64,000 nt of DNA from Parahoeflea alexandrii (GTDB taxonomy: Bacteria > Pseudomonadota > Alphaproteobacteria > Rhizobiales > Rhizobiaceae): NCBI RefSeq assembly GCF_027214025.1, contig NZ_JAPWHB010000003.1, positions 62,001 through 126,000 of the forward strand, in the 5' to 3' direction. The notes under the pieces are model-generated. The model saw only the letters and a program-made list of their open reading frames with translations, was not told where the DNA came from and did not search any database. Every line of letters starts with the position of its first letter. Position 1 is the first letter of the stretch. Of this stretch, positions 28,717-37,678 are shown one piece after another. Both the position numbers and the translations under genes were made by a program.

Positions 28717-29130
28717 ATGACCCACTCCACCCCTGCGCATCGCCGGCTTGCAACCATCGTGTGCGGCGCGGCCCTGGCAGTGATGACCTCACTCCCGGCG
28801 AGCGCCTCGGAGGATTACATCCGCGTGTTCATGGATCATGCCCGCATTCTCAAGCTTGACCGCGCTGTCAGCAAGGTCATCATCGGAAATGCCAACGTCG
28901 CGGATGTGGCTGTCTCAGATCCGCAGACCATCGTCCTGACCGGCAAATCCTACGGCACCACAAATCTGGTCATCCTCGACCAGACCGGTGATGCGATCGT
29001 CGATGAACGCATTCTCGTATCGGTGGACGAAGCCAACACGCTGCGCGTGTTCAAGCAGACGTCCCGGTCGGTCTATTCCTGTACACCGGCGTGCGAAGAA
29101 CACGTGCCAACGGTGGCAGCAAACCCCTGA
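28717..29130 (+). CDS. secretin N-domain-only pilus protein (CpaC N-terminal paralogue)
   Basis: A 137-residue exported protein. A signal peptide (1 to about 32, ending SASA) is followed by a single pilus-assembly N domain: RILKLDRAVSKVIIGNANVA, then DPQTIVLTGKSYGTTNLVIL. This aligns by eye with CpaC residues about 55-140, but no BON or secretin domain follows. The tail has YSCTPACEEH, a CxxxC pair suited to a disulfide in the periplasm. It starts the rightward group with two TadE-like genes (124-nt gap to the first). Its role is not known to me; a secretin accessory is inference. Confidence 0.85.
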   Translation: MTHSTPAHRRLATIVCGAALAVMTSLPASASEDYIRVFMDHARILKLDRAVSKVIIGNANVADVAVSDPQTIVLTGKSYGTTNLVILDQTGDAIVDERILVSVDEANTLRVFKQTSRSVYSCTPACEEHVPTVAANP

Positions 29131-29254
29131 CGGTCCCCTGATCCCGGGCCGGACAAACCGGCGGTTAGGGATTCGTTTACCATCCAGGCAGCTTCCCAAA
29201 GCTCGCGTTACCAATATTCAACCAGTTTAATTTAGCGTCGGCCCCAGGAAACGA

Positions 29255-29881
29255 ATGTCCGGGAGTCCGACGATGAATGTCGACGATCAAACAAGCACCA
29301 CGCGAAGGCCGTCGCGGCGAGCGCGGCGCCTTTTGGCCCGTTTCCGCAAGTCAAACGACGGAACCGCCGCCATCGAATTCGCATTGCTGGCTTTTCCGTT
29401 TTTCCTCCTGATCTTCGCAACCATCGAAGCCTTTGTTGCCTTTGCCGGCGAGCAGCTGCTGGAAAACGCGGTCGACACGATGGCGCGGCAGGTCCGTACC
29501 GGCCAGATCAAGAACCTGAGCGAGGAAGAGTTCCGCACGAAATTCTGCGCCGAAATCAGCCTGATGATCCAGTGTGCGGCCAAGGAAAATCCGGACGATC
29601 AGAAGCTTTACCTTGATGTCCGGGAGTTTGCGAGCTTCGCGGCCATTCCGAACTACATCCCCAAGGTGAGCAGCGATCAGTTCTCCGATCTTGATCCCTC
29701 CAGCTTCGATTACAAACCTGGCGGACCGAAAAGCATCAACATTGTTCGCGCCTATTATCGTTGGGAAGTGATGACCGACCTCGTCAGGCCCTTCATCACC
29801 AATATCCGCAAGGATGGCGAGATGCCGCGCGACTACCTCATGGTGGCGACTGCCGCTTTTCGCAACGAGAATTTTCCATGA
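29255..29881 (+). CDS. TadE/TadF-like pseudopilin (first copy)
   Basis: A 208-residue protein with a basic N-terminus (ARRLLARFRKSNDGTAAIEF), which is a prepilin-like leader with the processing site before the AIEF motif, followed by one hydrophobic helix (LLAFPFFLLIFATIEAFVAF). The rest is periplasmic. The Glu five residues after the cleavage site is conserved. TadE/F proteins are processed by the same peptidase as the Flp pilin. It ends just ahead of the second copy (49-nt gap). Confidence 0.9.
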   Translation: MSGSPTMNVDDQTSTTRRPSRRARRLLARFRKSNDGTAAIEFALLAFPFFLLIFATIEAFVAFAGEQLLENAVDTMARQVRTGQIKNLSEEEFRTKFCAEISLMIQCAAKENPDDQKLYLDVREFASFAAIPNYIPKVSSDQFSDLDPSSFDYKPGGPKSINIVRAYYRWEVMTDLVRPFITNIRKDGEMPRDYLMVATAAFRNENFP

Positions 29882-29930
29882 GTGACATCATGAGCATCTC
29901 GACGAGCGGAAACCACAAGGAAACAAGGCC

Positions 29931-30503
29931 ATGAAGGGTATCCTGGTAAATCTGAACCGGACGGTCCGGAGACTTCGCGGCGACCGCTCGGGCGTCGGCG
30001 CCGTCGAATTCGCGTTGATCGCTCCGGTCCTGATCGTTCTCTACATGGGGTCTCTGGAAATATCGGTCGCCATGTCGGTCAACAAGAAACTGGCGCGCGC
30101 CGCAAGCACCATCGCCGACCTCGTGACCCAGGACGACGACGTCGACAAGGCCTTCCTGGCTTCCATGGTGAACGTGGCGCAAAGCGTGATGACGCCCTAT
30201 CGCACGGACGGCATGAGGGTCAAGATCACGGGTATCGCTATCGATGCCACGGGCGTCGGCAAGGTAGAATGGTCGTGGCAGCAGGACAATACAAAGCCCT
30301 ACACCGTCGGATCGACACAAACGCTTCCCAAGGATCTGGCCATTCCGAACACGTTCCTGGTTCGCTCCGAAGTCGAGTTCGATCACAAGCTGCTGCTGAT
30401 CATGCCGGATATCCAGGATATCGACATCCGGACCCTCAACATGAAGAAAACCTATCACCTTCGCCAGCGCATCGGCGACAGCGTGACCTGCAAAACCTGC
30501 TGA
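29931..30503 (+). CDS. TadE/TadF-like pseudopilin (second copy)
   Basis: A 190-residue pseudopilin. The leader TVRRLRGDRSGVGAVEFALI carries the pilin-like processing site and conserved Glu, followed by a hydrophobic helix (APVLIVLYMGSLEISVAM) and a periplasmic domain that ends with a Cys pair CKTC. It is the last gene of the locus before the palindromic repeat at 30515. A large TadG with a von Willebrand A domain is not present in this window. Confidence 0.9.
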   Translation: MKGILVNLNRTVRRLRGDRSGVGAVEFALIAPVLIVLYMGSLEISVAMSVNKKLARAASTIADLVTQDDDVDKAFLASMVNVAQSVMTPYRTDGMRVKITGIAIDATGVGKVEWSWQQDNTKPYTVGSTQTLPKDLAIPNTFLVRSEVEFDHKLLLIMPDIQDIDIRTLNMKKTYHLRQRIGDSVTCKTC

Positions 30504-30514
30504 CTTTTTCCCAA

Positions 30515-30615
30515 TGCATGTCGCGCTCATTGGATTCATTTGAGCGATAACGCACATGCATTCATTCAATAGTTTACAGCCGCCTTTGCGCATCTGATTG
30601 GATGCGCGGCGCTGT
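30515..30615 (+). repeat. left copy of a palindromic mosaic intergenic repeat
   Basis: About 100 nt made of two hairpins. The first is flanked by GCATGTCGCG and ATAACGCACATGC and has GCGCTCA pairing with TGAGCG. The second is a block from TTTACAGC to GCGCTGT that contains GCGCATC pairing with GATGCGC. It matches the copy at 31711-31812 at close to 90 percent identity in inverted orientation. The outline resembles abundant rhizobial palindromic repeats (recalled, not searched). It starts 12 nt past the second TadE-like gene and may also end its transcript. Confidence 0.85.
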
Positions 30616-30693
30616 AGCGGCATTTTTTCAGGTGCAGCGCTGGGGCCCGCTGCCGGGCGCGCAGTCAGGCAGCAGAGGGCAGGCTGGCTCCTG

Positions 30694-31635
30694 TCACATC
30701 CGGTTTTCCGCGGACTGACTGTCGCTCAGAGCCTCGACCAACCCGCGGACATTGCGGTAGTCCTCCGGATCGGGGACGACGTAGCCGCCGCCATAGGCAG
30801 GCTCGAAGATATCAAGCAATCCCGGGGCTTTCAGAGACATCTCATCAAGGAAGACACCCAGGGCTTTCACAAGGTCATCGGGCATGGACCGGTGTGCGGC
30901 GTGCGGACCGAAAGGAATGCGCTGGGACGACCAGATAATCCGCACCGGTTCGGCCGCCTTTATCACCGGCTGGTTCCAGCCACCAAACAACCGTTCGACA
31001 TCCGAGCCCGCTTCTCCCGGTATGTCCGGAACCCAGGCAAAGAAACCGTCGACCTTTCCGGTCTGATAGAGTTCGATGACGGAAGCGATGCTGCCGCCGC
31101 GGACCAGCTTCGGCTGCTCCAGGCTGCCGGTCTTGATCGCCTGCTGCGGGATCTGCCAGCCGGAGACCGACGCCTCGTCGGAAAAACCCACACTCAGCTG
31201 CGCAACGGGAAGGTTGACGCTGTCGCGCACCACCAGCACCGAGCGGAAGCCGGTGGAGCCGTCAGCGGCAACAGGGCTTCGAAAGGCGCGGACACAGCCG
31301 CAAGCGGCTTCGGTTGCGGCGAAGGAGCGGGCCGAATGGATGGCATAGCCGACACGACCGCTGGCATGGGCGTCGATCAGCGCCGCATAATTGCCCAGCT
31401 TGATGATCTCGACCGGTATCGCCAGGGCATTGGCGAACGCCAGCCGGATCGCCTCCAGCTTCACCGGATCGGCGGCCGCGACATGGTTTTCGACAAGACC
31501 TATGCGCAGGACAGAAACCGAATCGCGGTAGTCCGCCCGCGCCATGCCGGCCGACGCCATGACCAGCCAGATGACGGCCCAGCCGAGCGCCCGAAGACAT
31601 CCTGCGAAACTGACACTGCGCTTGATCATGTTCAT
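30694..31635 (-). CDS. PhnD-like phosphate/phosphonate-type substrate-binding protein (orphan)
   Basis: A 313-residue periplasmic binding protein of the Phosphonate-bd (PhnD) superfamily. The signal peptide runs to about residue 35 (ending ARA). Typical elements are VLRIGLVENHVAAADPVKLE at the start of the mature domain, RVGYAIHSARSFAA, and ASVIELYQTGKVDGFFAWVP in the second lobe. No permease or ATPase gene is near, so it is either a receptor for a remote transporter or a sensory/binding protein. It lies alone between two inverted repeat copies. The ligand is unknown. Confidence 0.82.
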   Translation of the reverse strand: MNMIKRSVSFAGCLRALGWAVIWLVMASAGMARADYRDSVSVLRIGLVENHVAAADPVKLEAIRLAFANALAIPVEIIKLGNYAALIDAHASGRVGYAIHSARSFAATEAACGCVRAFRSPVAADGSTGFRSVLVVRDSVNLPVAQLSVGFSDEASVSGWQIPQQAIKTGSLEQPKLVRGGSIASVIELYQTGKVDGFFAWVPDIPGEAGSDVERLFGGWNQPVIKAAEPVRIIWSSQRIPFGPHAAHRSMPDDLVKALGVFLDEMSLKAPGLLDIFEPAYGGGYVVPDPEDYRNVRGLVEALSDSQSAENRM

Positions 31636-31710
31636 GGCCGATCTATACCATGGCCTTGCCGAAATGCACGGTTATGGTGAAAACAAGGTTACCGGGCGAG
31701 GGCAATCCCG

Positions 31711-31812
31711 ACAGCGCCGCGCATCCAATCGGATGCGCAAGGGTCGCTGTAAACCCTTGAAGTAATGCATGTACGTTAGCGCTCAAATGAATCCATTTGA
31801 GCGCGACATGCA
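31711..31812 (-). repeat. right copy of the palindromic mosaic intergenic repeat (inverted)
   Basis: Reverse complement of the element at 30515-30615 with a handful of substitutions and one gap. Its first hairpin is cleaner here: GCGCTCAAATG pairs with CATTTGAGCGC over 11 bp. It lies upstream of both deoB (plus) and the phnD-like gene (minus). The inner edges of the two copies face each other across 1,095 nt. Confidence 0.85.
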
Positions 31813-31869
31813 CGTCTTCCGATAGCGCTTCAAACCGGTTAGATTGCCTGTCACTCGGAGACAATATTC

Positions 31870-33090
31870 ATGGCACGTGCATTCCTGTTTGTTCTTGATT
31901 CCTTTGGCATCGGTGGGGCTCCCGACGCGGAAGCCTATGGTGACCTCGGGTCCAACACGCTTGGCCACATTGCAGAGCAATGTGCGGCCGGCCTCGCAGA
32001 CCGGCCGGGATTGCGCAAGGGTCCGTTGTCATTGCCGCACATGCAGTCGCTCGGCCTGGCGGAAGCGGCCGTGAGCGCAACGGGGAACCTGCCGGCGGGC
32101 TGGACACTTGCCTCCAAGCCACGCGGAATCCATGGCGCCGCCAGTGAGGTCTCGCACGGCAAGGACACGCCGTCGGGACACTGGGAGATTGCCGGCCAAC
32201 CGGTGATGTTCGACTGGGGGTATTTCCCCGATGACGGGCCTGCGTTCAGCGACGAACTGGTTGCGGCCATCGTCTCGGAGGCGGGACTGCCCGGCATCCT
32301 GGGCAACTGCCATGCTTCCGGGACCGAGATCATCGCCCGGCTGGGCGAGGAGCACATGAAAACCGGCAAGCCGATCTGCTACACATCGTCCGATTCCGTG
32401 TTCCAGATCGCCGCGCACGAAGAGAGCTTCGGCCTGCAAAGGCTGATCGATCTTTGCCAGATCGTGCGCAAGCTGATCGATCCGCTGAACATCGGCCGGG
32501 TGATCGCGCGGCCTTTCGTGGGCTCGGCCAAGACCGGCTTCGACCGCACCGGCAACCGACGTGATTTTTCCGTGCCGCCGCCGGGGCCGACATTGCTGGA
32601 CCAGGTCAGCGAAAGCGGCCACAGGGTGTTCGCGGTAGGCAAGATCGGCGATATCTTCGCCCATCAAGGCGTGACCGACGTGCGCAAGGCGAGCGGCAAC
32701 CCGGCGCTTTTCGAGGCCACGCTGAAGGCCACGCAGGATGCTGGCGACGGCGATATCGTGTTCACCAACTTCGTCGATTTCGACATGCTGTACGGGCATC
32801 GCCGCGACGTGGCGGGCTACGCCGCGGCGCTCGAGGCGCTGGATTCGATGCTGCCGCGTTTTGCCAAGCTTCTGAAGCGCGGCGACCTGGTGATCATGAC
32901 CGCCGATCATGGTTGCGATCCGACCTGGCGCGGCACGGATCATACCCGCGAACGCGTGCCGGTGCTGGGATTTGGCCCCGGCATTGCCCCGCGCAACATC
33001 GGCGTGCGCACAAGCTATGCCGATATCGGCGCGACGCTGGCGCAGCACCTGGGCCTGCCGGGAACCGGCAATGGAAGGAGCTTCCTGTGA
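31870..33090 (+). CDS. deoB: phosphopentomutase
   Basis: Interconverts (deoxy)ribose 1-phosphate and 5-phosphate, linking nucleoside phosphorolysis to the pentose pathway. It has 406 residues. Metal-binding motifs of the alkaline-phosphatase superfamily are visible: [12 protein letters not shown] near the start and [19 protein letters not shown] at about 340-358. The phosphorylated Thr region lies in [11 protein letters not shown]. The stop overlaps the GTG start of the deaminase gene, so both are translated together. Confidence 0.97.
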   Translation: MARAFLFVLDSFGIGGAPDAEAYGDLGSNTLGHIAEQCAAGLADRPGLRKGPLSLPHMQSLGLAEAAVSATGNLPAGWTLASKPRGIHGAASEVSHGKDTPSGHWEIAGQPVMFDWGYFPDDGPAFSDELVAAIVSEAGLPGILGNCHASGTEIIARLGEEHMKTGKPICYTSSDSVFQIAAHEESFGLQRLIDLCQIVRKLIDPLNIGRVIARPFVGSAKTGFDRTGNRRDFSVPPPGPTLLDQVSESGHRVFAVGKIGDIFAHQGVTDVRKASGNPALFEATLKATQDAGDGDIVFTNFVDFDMLYGHRRDVAGYAAALEALDSMLPRFAKLLKRGDLVIMTADHGCDPTWRGTDHTRERVPVLGFGPGIAPRNIGVRTSYADIGATLAQHLGLPGTGNGRSFL

Positions 33091-34058
33091 CCGCCGGAAT
33101 CAAGAAGGCCGAACTGCATTGCCATATCGAGGGCGCGGCGTCCCCGGCGCTGGTCAAGATACAGGCCAGGAAATACAATGCCGACGTGTCCGGCTTTATC
33201 TCCGGCGACCGGTACGTCTGGTCCGATTTCACCTCGTTTCTGGTAGCCTATGACGGCGCCGCATCTCTGTTCCGGACCGAGGAAGACTTCGCATTGCTGG
33301 CGCGAACCTATCTCGAGGGAATCGCCGCGGAAGGCGCCATCTATGCGGAAATCTTCGTTTCCCCCGATCACGCCCTGGCGTCGGGATTGTCCCCTGCAGC
33401 CTATTTCGACGGGCTGGCAGACGGCATCGCGGCTGCGAAAGCCTCGACGGGTATCGAGTGCCGGATGATCATCGTCGGCGTAAGACACCTCGGCGCGGAC
33501 AAGGTGGAAGCGGCGGCGCGGCTGGCCAGCAGCAGGCCGCACCCGCTGATCACCGGCTTCGGCATGGCCGGAGAGGAGCGGTTCGGCAAGGTTGCCGATT
33601 TTGCCCGGGCCTTCGACATCGCCCGCGATGCAGGGCTCGGCATCACCATCCATGCCGGGGAACTGGCCGGGCCGGACAGCGTCCGCGACGCGCTCGACCA
33701 TGTCCGTCCGTCACGGATCGGTCATGGCGTCAGGGCCTCGGAGGACGATGCCCTTGTCAGGCGGATCGCGGATGCCGGCGTGGTGCTGGAGGTCTGCCCC
33801 GGCTCCAACCTGGCGCTGAACGTGTATCCGGACATCTCCAGCCACCCGTTCGACCGGCTCAGGCGGGCCGGCGTGAAGGTGACGCTGAGTTCGGACGACC
33901 CGCCGCATTTCGGAAGTTCGATCGGCCGCGAATACCAGATGGCGGCGGATGCCTGGGGTTACGATGCCGCGCAACTGACCGGGTTTACCCGCACATCGAT
34001 CGAGGCGGCGTTCGTCGACGAGCCGACAAGGGCATTTCTCTTGGGACAGCTTGACTGA
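33087..34058 (+). CDS. add: adenosine deaminase family protein
   Basis: Zinc amidohydrolase-superfamily deaminase, 323 residues. The GTG start at 33087 overlaps the deoB stop (GTGA) and has GGAAGGAG six nt upstream, which fixes the start; longer upstream frames run inside deoB. Zinc and catalytic residues are AELHCHIEG (HxH), [11 protein letters not shown] (His and catalytic Glu), RIGHGV and [11 protein letters not shown] (Asp pair). The SSDDPPxF variant is also seen in adenine deaminases of this family, so adenosine versus adenine cannot be settled by eye. The neighbourhood favours nucleoside salvage. Confidence 0.88.
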   Translation: MTAGIKKAELHCHIEGAASPALVKIQARKYNADVSGFISGDRYVWSDFTSFLVAYDGAASLFRTEEDFALLARTYLEGIAAEGAIYAEIFVSPDHALASGLSPAAYFDGLADGIAAAKASTGIECRMIIVGVRHLGADKVEAAARLASSRPHPLITGFGMAGEERFGKVADFARAFDIARDAGLGITIHAGELAGPDSVRDALDHVRPSRIGHGVRASEDDALVRRIADAGVVLEVCPGSNLALNVYPDISSHPFDRLRRAGVKVTLSSDDPPHFGSSIGREYQMAADAWGYDAAQLTGFTRTSIEAAFVDEPTRAFLLGQLD

Positions 34059-34244
34059 AAACCGATACGGCAGTTGCCCGAGCCGGTTAATCGGTGTCTA
34101 AATCAACAAGGTCATCAGCACCGCGCTTCCGGACGATTTTCGCACCGGGACCGGTGTAGTGTTTTTACGAGGCCGGGCATATTATCCGCAAACGAGCTTT
34201 CGCCATCGATGCGGCGCCCGGTCACAGCTTCGAGGCAGGACGAC

Positions 34245-34874
34245 ATGGACGGTGTGACAGTCATCGATCATCCCCTGGTGCAGCACAAGCTCACCATCAT
34301 GCGCAAGAAGGAGACCTCGACGGCGGGTTTCCGGCGGCTGCTGAGGGAGATCTCAACCCTGCTGTGCTACGAGGTAACCCGGGATCTCGAGCTGACCATG
34401 GAACGGATCGAAACGCCGCTCAAGGAAATCGACGCGCCCGTGCTGGAAGGCAAGAAGCTGGTGTTTGCCTCCATCCTGCGCGCCGGCAACGGCTTGCTGG
34501 AAGGCATGCTGGATCTGGTGCCTTCCGCCCGTGTGGCGCATATCGGTGTCTACCGCGACCACGAGACACTGGAAGCGATCGAATACTACTTCAAGGCGCC
34601 TGAGGACATCAGCAACCGGCTGGTCATCGTTGTCGACCCTATGCTGGCGACCGGAAATTCATCGATTGCCTCGATCGACAAGCTCAAGGAACGCGGTGCG
34701 CGCAATATCCGTTTTCTCTGCCTGCTCGCAGCCCCCGAAGGCATCCGCAACTTCCAGGCCGCGCATCCGGACGTGCCTATCTACACGGCCTCCATCGACA
34801 GCCACCTCAATGAGCAGGGTTATATCGTTCCCGGCCTCGGCGACGCGGGCGACCGCATGTACGGCACAAAATAG
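34245..34874 (+). CDS. upp: uracil phosphoribosyltransferase
   Basis: Converts uracil and PRPP to UMP. It has 209 residues from the ATG at 34245, preceded by AGGA with good spacing. An in-frame start at 34074 would add 57 unrelated residues. The PRPP loop is [16 protein letters not shown] (about 128-143), and uracil-contacting residues lie near [13 protein letters not shown] at the C-terminus. It is 186 nt after add, and that gap contains a short CACCGG/CCGGTG palindrome before a T run (34143-34166). upp may therefore have its own transcript. Confidence 0.97.
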   Translation: MDGVTVIDHPLVQHKLTIMRKKETSTAGFRRLLREISTLLCYEVTRDLELTMERIETPLKEIDAPVLEGKKLVFASILRAGNGLLEGMLDLVPSARVAHIGVYRDHETLEAIEYYFKAPEDISNRLVIVVDPMLATGNSSIASIDKLKERGARNIRFLCLLAAPEGIRNFQAAHPDVPIYTASIDSHLNEQGYIVPGLGDAGDRMYGTK

Positions 34875-34999
34875 GATAGGGCCGCGACTGTTTGGATCCT
34901 CTTAACCAAGAGAGCTGAATCTGGACCAAACGGGCCGGCACTTCATCGACCATTAGGCTCGATACTGTTCAATAGACCGGTACTATCTGGAGTCCCGGC

Positions 35000-35554
35000 A
35001 TGTTGAAGAACATTTTCCTCGTTTCCTGCGCCGTGCTCGTTATTTCGGGCCTGCCCTACTACGCCCAGGACATCTCGGCGCTGGTTGCACAGGACACCGC
35101 GACCGGCACCGAAGCGGCAGTTCCGGCTCCCAGCCGTGCGCAGACCGTTGCCGCCAAACCATCGGCGCATTATGCGACGGGTGTGCGTGCGGCGGTTGTT
35201 CCGATGAGCCGTGACGGACACTTCAGCGCCGACTTCCGTATCAACGGGCGCGTTATAAAAGGCCTTATCGATACCGGGGCGACTTATGTGGCGATAAACA
35301 CGTCGACCGCCCGCACACTCGGCCTCGGATTGGCGAATTCAGACTTCAAGCACCAGGTGCGGACCGCAAACGGCGTCACCAGCGCTGCCCTGGTCAGTCT
35401 TGACAGGATGGAGATTGGGGCCATTACCGTCCACGACATCGAGGCCTTCGTGCTTAATGACGCGGCATTGTCATCGACCCTGATCGGCATGAGCTTCATG
35501 TCGAAGCTGCAATCCTACCGGGTCAAGAACAACCGGCTGGAACTGGTGAATTAG
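35000..35554 (+). CDS. TIGR02281-type retropepsin-like aspartic protease
   Basis: A 184-residue clan AA aspartic protease, one domain that would work as a dimer. An N-terminal hydrophobic segment (about 4-22) anchors or exports it. The protease core begins around GHFSADFRINGRVIKGLIDT, with the catalytic motif LIDTGATYVAI (about 92-102) and the second conserved stretch STLIGMSFMSKLQSYRV. The biological role of the family is unknown. It lies between upp and the convergent deoA. Confidence 0.88.
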   Translation: MLKNIFLVSCAVLVISGLPYYAQDISALVAQDTATGTEAAVPAPSRAQTVAAKPSAHYATGVRAAVVPMSRDGHFSADFRINGRVIKGLIDTGATYVAINTSTARTLGLGLANSDFKHQVRTANGVTSAALVSLDRMEIGAITVHDIEAFVLNDAALSSTLIGMSFMSKLQSYRVKNNRLELVN

Positions 35555-35576
35555 ACCCAAGCCCGATGTCCGGGGA

Positions 35577-36893
35577 TCACCCGTGGCGGCCCAGGATAAC
35601 GGGTCCTGCCTGCGGAGCGGCATCGGCAATGCGGATTGCCTTGCGCAGTTCCTGCCCGGAAATGGTCACCTGGTCCGCATTGCGTGCGTGGATCAGCGCG
35701 AGCGGTGTGTCTTTCCCGACTTTCGTGCCGATCGGCAGCAACCCGGTCAGCCCGACGGCATGATCGACAGGGTCGCCCGGCCGGGTGCGGCCGCCGCCAA
35801 GCGCGACGACGCTCAGACCGATGGCCCGCGTATCGTAGCCGGCTACGTATCCCTCCTGTTGCGCAAGGCAGGGCGAGACCACAGGCGCCTTTGCGAGATG
35901 ACGGTCGGGATCGCCAAGAAAATCGAGCGGGCCTCCGAGGTCGGCCAGCATCCGGTTGAAGCGTTCCGCGGCACTGCCATCTTCCAGCACCGCAAGGGCG
36001 CGGCTGGATGCTTCGTCCACATCGGGCGCCAGGCCTTCCGACACCAGCATTTCGGCCGCAAGCGCAAGGGTGACTTCCAGCAGCCGGACATCGCGGGCCT
36101 TGCCGGTCAGGAAATCGGCGGCGTTGCGAACCTCAACGGCATTGCCGGCGGCACTCGCCAGCGGCTGGTTCATGTCGGTGACCAGCGCGGTGGTGGGCAT
36201 GCCTGCGCCCACGGCGACCTCGACCAGCGAACGCGCCAGCTCATTGGCACGCTCCGGACTGTCCATGAAGGCGCCGTTGCCGCATTTGACGTCGAGCACC
36301 AGAGCTCCCAACCCCGCAGCCAACTTCTTCGACAAGATCGAAGCGGTGATCAGGGGCACCGATTCGACCGTGGCGGTCACGTCCCGGATCCCGTAAAACC
36401 GCTTGTCGGCCGGCGCCAGATTGCCGGTCTGGCCGATGATGGCGCAGCCCGCCGAGCCGACAACCTTGCGAAACAGGGCGTTGTCCGGCATCGCGCTGTA
36501 GCCGGGGATCGATTCCATCTTGTCGAGTGTTCCGCCGGTGTGGCCAAGACCACGGCCGGAAATCATCGGAACCGCCAGTCCGCAGGCCGCCGCAATCGGC
36601 GCCAGCATCAGCGAGACATTGTCGCCAACACCGCCGGTCGAGTGCTTGTCGACCACCGGGCGGTCGAGTTCCGGCCAGGACAGCACCTCGCCGGAATCGC
36701 GCATGGACACGGTCAGCGCCACCGCCTCGCTGCGGCTCATGCCCTGAAAGAATACCGCCATAGCGAAGGCCGCAACCTGGCCCTCGCTGACGCTGCCGTC
36801 CGTCAGACCCTGGATGAAGGCCGCGATATCGGCTGGATCGAGTTCGCCGCCGTCACGCTTGGTGCGGATGATCTCCTGGGGCAGAAAACTCAA
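35577..36893 (-). CDS. deoA: thymidine phosphorylase
   Basis: Splits thymidine to thymine and deoxyribose 1-phosphate. The start is the TTG at 36893: it overlaps the deoC stop as TTGA, has GGAGAGG a few nt upstream, and gives SFLPQEIIRTKRDGGEL right after the initiator, matching the family N-terminus. No ATG fits. It has 438 residues. The phosphate-binding motif is DKHSTGGVGDNVSL, with KMESIPGYSAM and GIRDVTATVESVPLI further on. It is the last gene of the leftward nucleoside operon. Confidence 0.95.
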   Translation of the reverse strand: MSFLPQEIIRTKRDGGELDPADIAAFIQGLTDGSVSEGQVAAFAMAVFFQGMSRSEAVALTVSMRDSGEVLSWPELDRPVVDKHSTGGVGDNVSLMLAPIAAACGLAVPMISGRGLGHTGGTLDKMESIPGYSAMPDNALFRKVVGSAGCAIIGQTGNLAPADKRFYGIRDVTATVESVPLITASILSKKLAAGLGALVLDVKCGNGAFMDSPERANELARSLVEVAVGAGMPTTALVTDMNQPLASAAGNAVEVRNAADFLTGKARDVRLLEVTLALAAEMLVSEGLAPDVDEASSRALAVLEDGSAAERFNRMLADLGGPLDFLGDPDRHLAKAPVVSPCLAQQEGYVAGYDTRAIGLSVVALGGGRTRPGDPVDHAVGLTGLLPIGTKVGKDTPLALIHARNADQVTISGQELRKAIRIADAAPQAGPVILGRHG

Positions 36894-37678
36894 TAGACCT
36901 CTCCCTGACCGGCGGAGGCCGAACGATCCTCGAGCGTGGCCAGAATGTCGCCCAGAAGTCCGGAGGCGCCGAAACGGAACGTCTCCGGCGCGACCCAGCC
37001 CGGGCCCATGATTTCGTCGCACAAGGCAAAATAGGCACGGGCATCGTCGACGGTGCGAATGCCGCCGGCGGGCTTGAAGCCGGCCTTGCGGCCCGAGCGC
37101 CTGATCGCCTCGAGCATGATCCGCGCCGCTTCCAGCGTCGCATTGACCGCAACCTTGCCGGTCGAGGTCTTGATGAAGTCCGCCTGCTCCTCAAGCGCGA
37201 TGTCGGAGGCGCGCGCGATCAGCGCCGGATCCTTGAGTTCACCGGTCTCCAGAATGGTCTTGAGCGTAACGGGCGCCGGTGCGGCGGCCCGGACGGCTCG
37301 GATCATCGTACGGACAGCCTGTTCGTCGCCACCGGCAAAGGCCTTCCAGGGAATGACCAGGTCGATCTCGTCAGCGCCGTCGGCCACGGCGCGGGAGGTT
37401 TCAGCGACGACCGCGCCGACCGGCAAGTCACCGGAGGGAAAGTTGACCACCGTGGCGATGCGGACCGGCGATGAATTCCCAAGCCGCTTGCGTGCGGCGG
37501 CGACGAAGCGGGGCCAGATGCACACGGCCGCAGACGATCCATGCTCATTGGTCGCCTTGTCGACCAGCGCCAGGGTTGCCTCCTCGGTCGCCGCATCGCC
37601 AAGTTCGGTGAGGTCGAGGCAGGCAAAGGCTGCGGCCGCGACGGCCTTGGGCGATGTGAGGTCGATTGCATCAGCCAT
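36890..37678 (-). CDS. deoC: deoxyribose-phosphate aldolase
   Basis: Splits deoxyribose 5-phosphate to acetaldehyde and glyceraldehyde 3-phosphate. It has 262 residues. The Schiff-base Lys is in ADFIKTSTGKVA (about 173-184), the second catalytic Lys in AGFKPAGGIRT, and the catalytic Asp in DEIDLVIPW. It overlaps the pnp stop by 8 nt at its start and the deoA start by 4 nt at its end, so it is tightly coupled within the operon. Confidence 0.97.
   Translation of the reverse strand: MADAIDLTSPKAVAAAAFACLDLTELGDAATEEATLALVDKATNEHGSSAAVCIWPRFVAAARKRLGNSSPVRIATVVNFPSGDLPVGAVVAETSRAVADGADEIDLVIPWKAFAGGDEQAVRTMIRAVRAAAPAPVTLKTILETGELKDPALIARASDIALEEQADFIKTSTGKVAVNATLEAARIMLEAIRRSGRKAGFKPAGGIRTVDDARAYFALCDEIMGPGWVAPETFRFGASGLLGDILATLEDRSASAGQGEVY

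Noticed and set aside
30515-31812. insertion sequence around the phnD-like gene
   Set aside because: The inverted elements enclose no transposase and show no clear target-site duplication, so calling an IS or transposon would go beyond the evidence.
34143-34166. rho-independent terminator between add and upp
   Set aside because: CACCGG/CCGGTG has only a 2-nt spacer, leaving at most a 4-bp stem with a usable loop. It was mentioned under upp but not listed.
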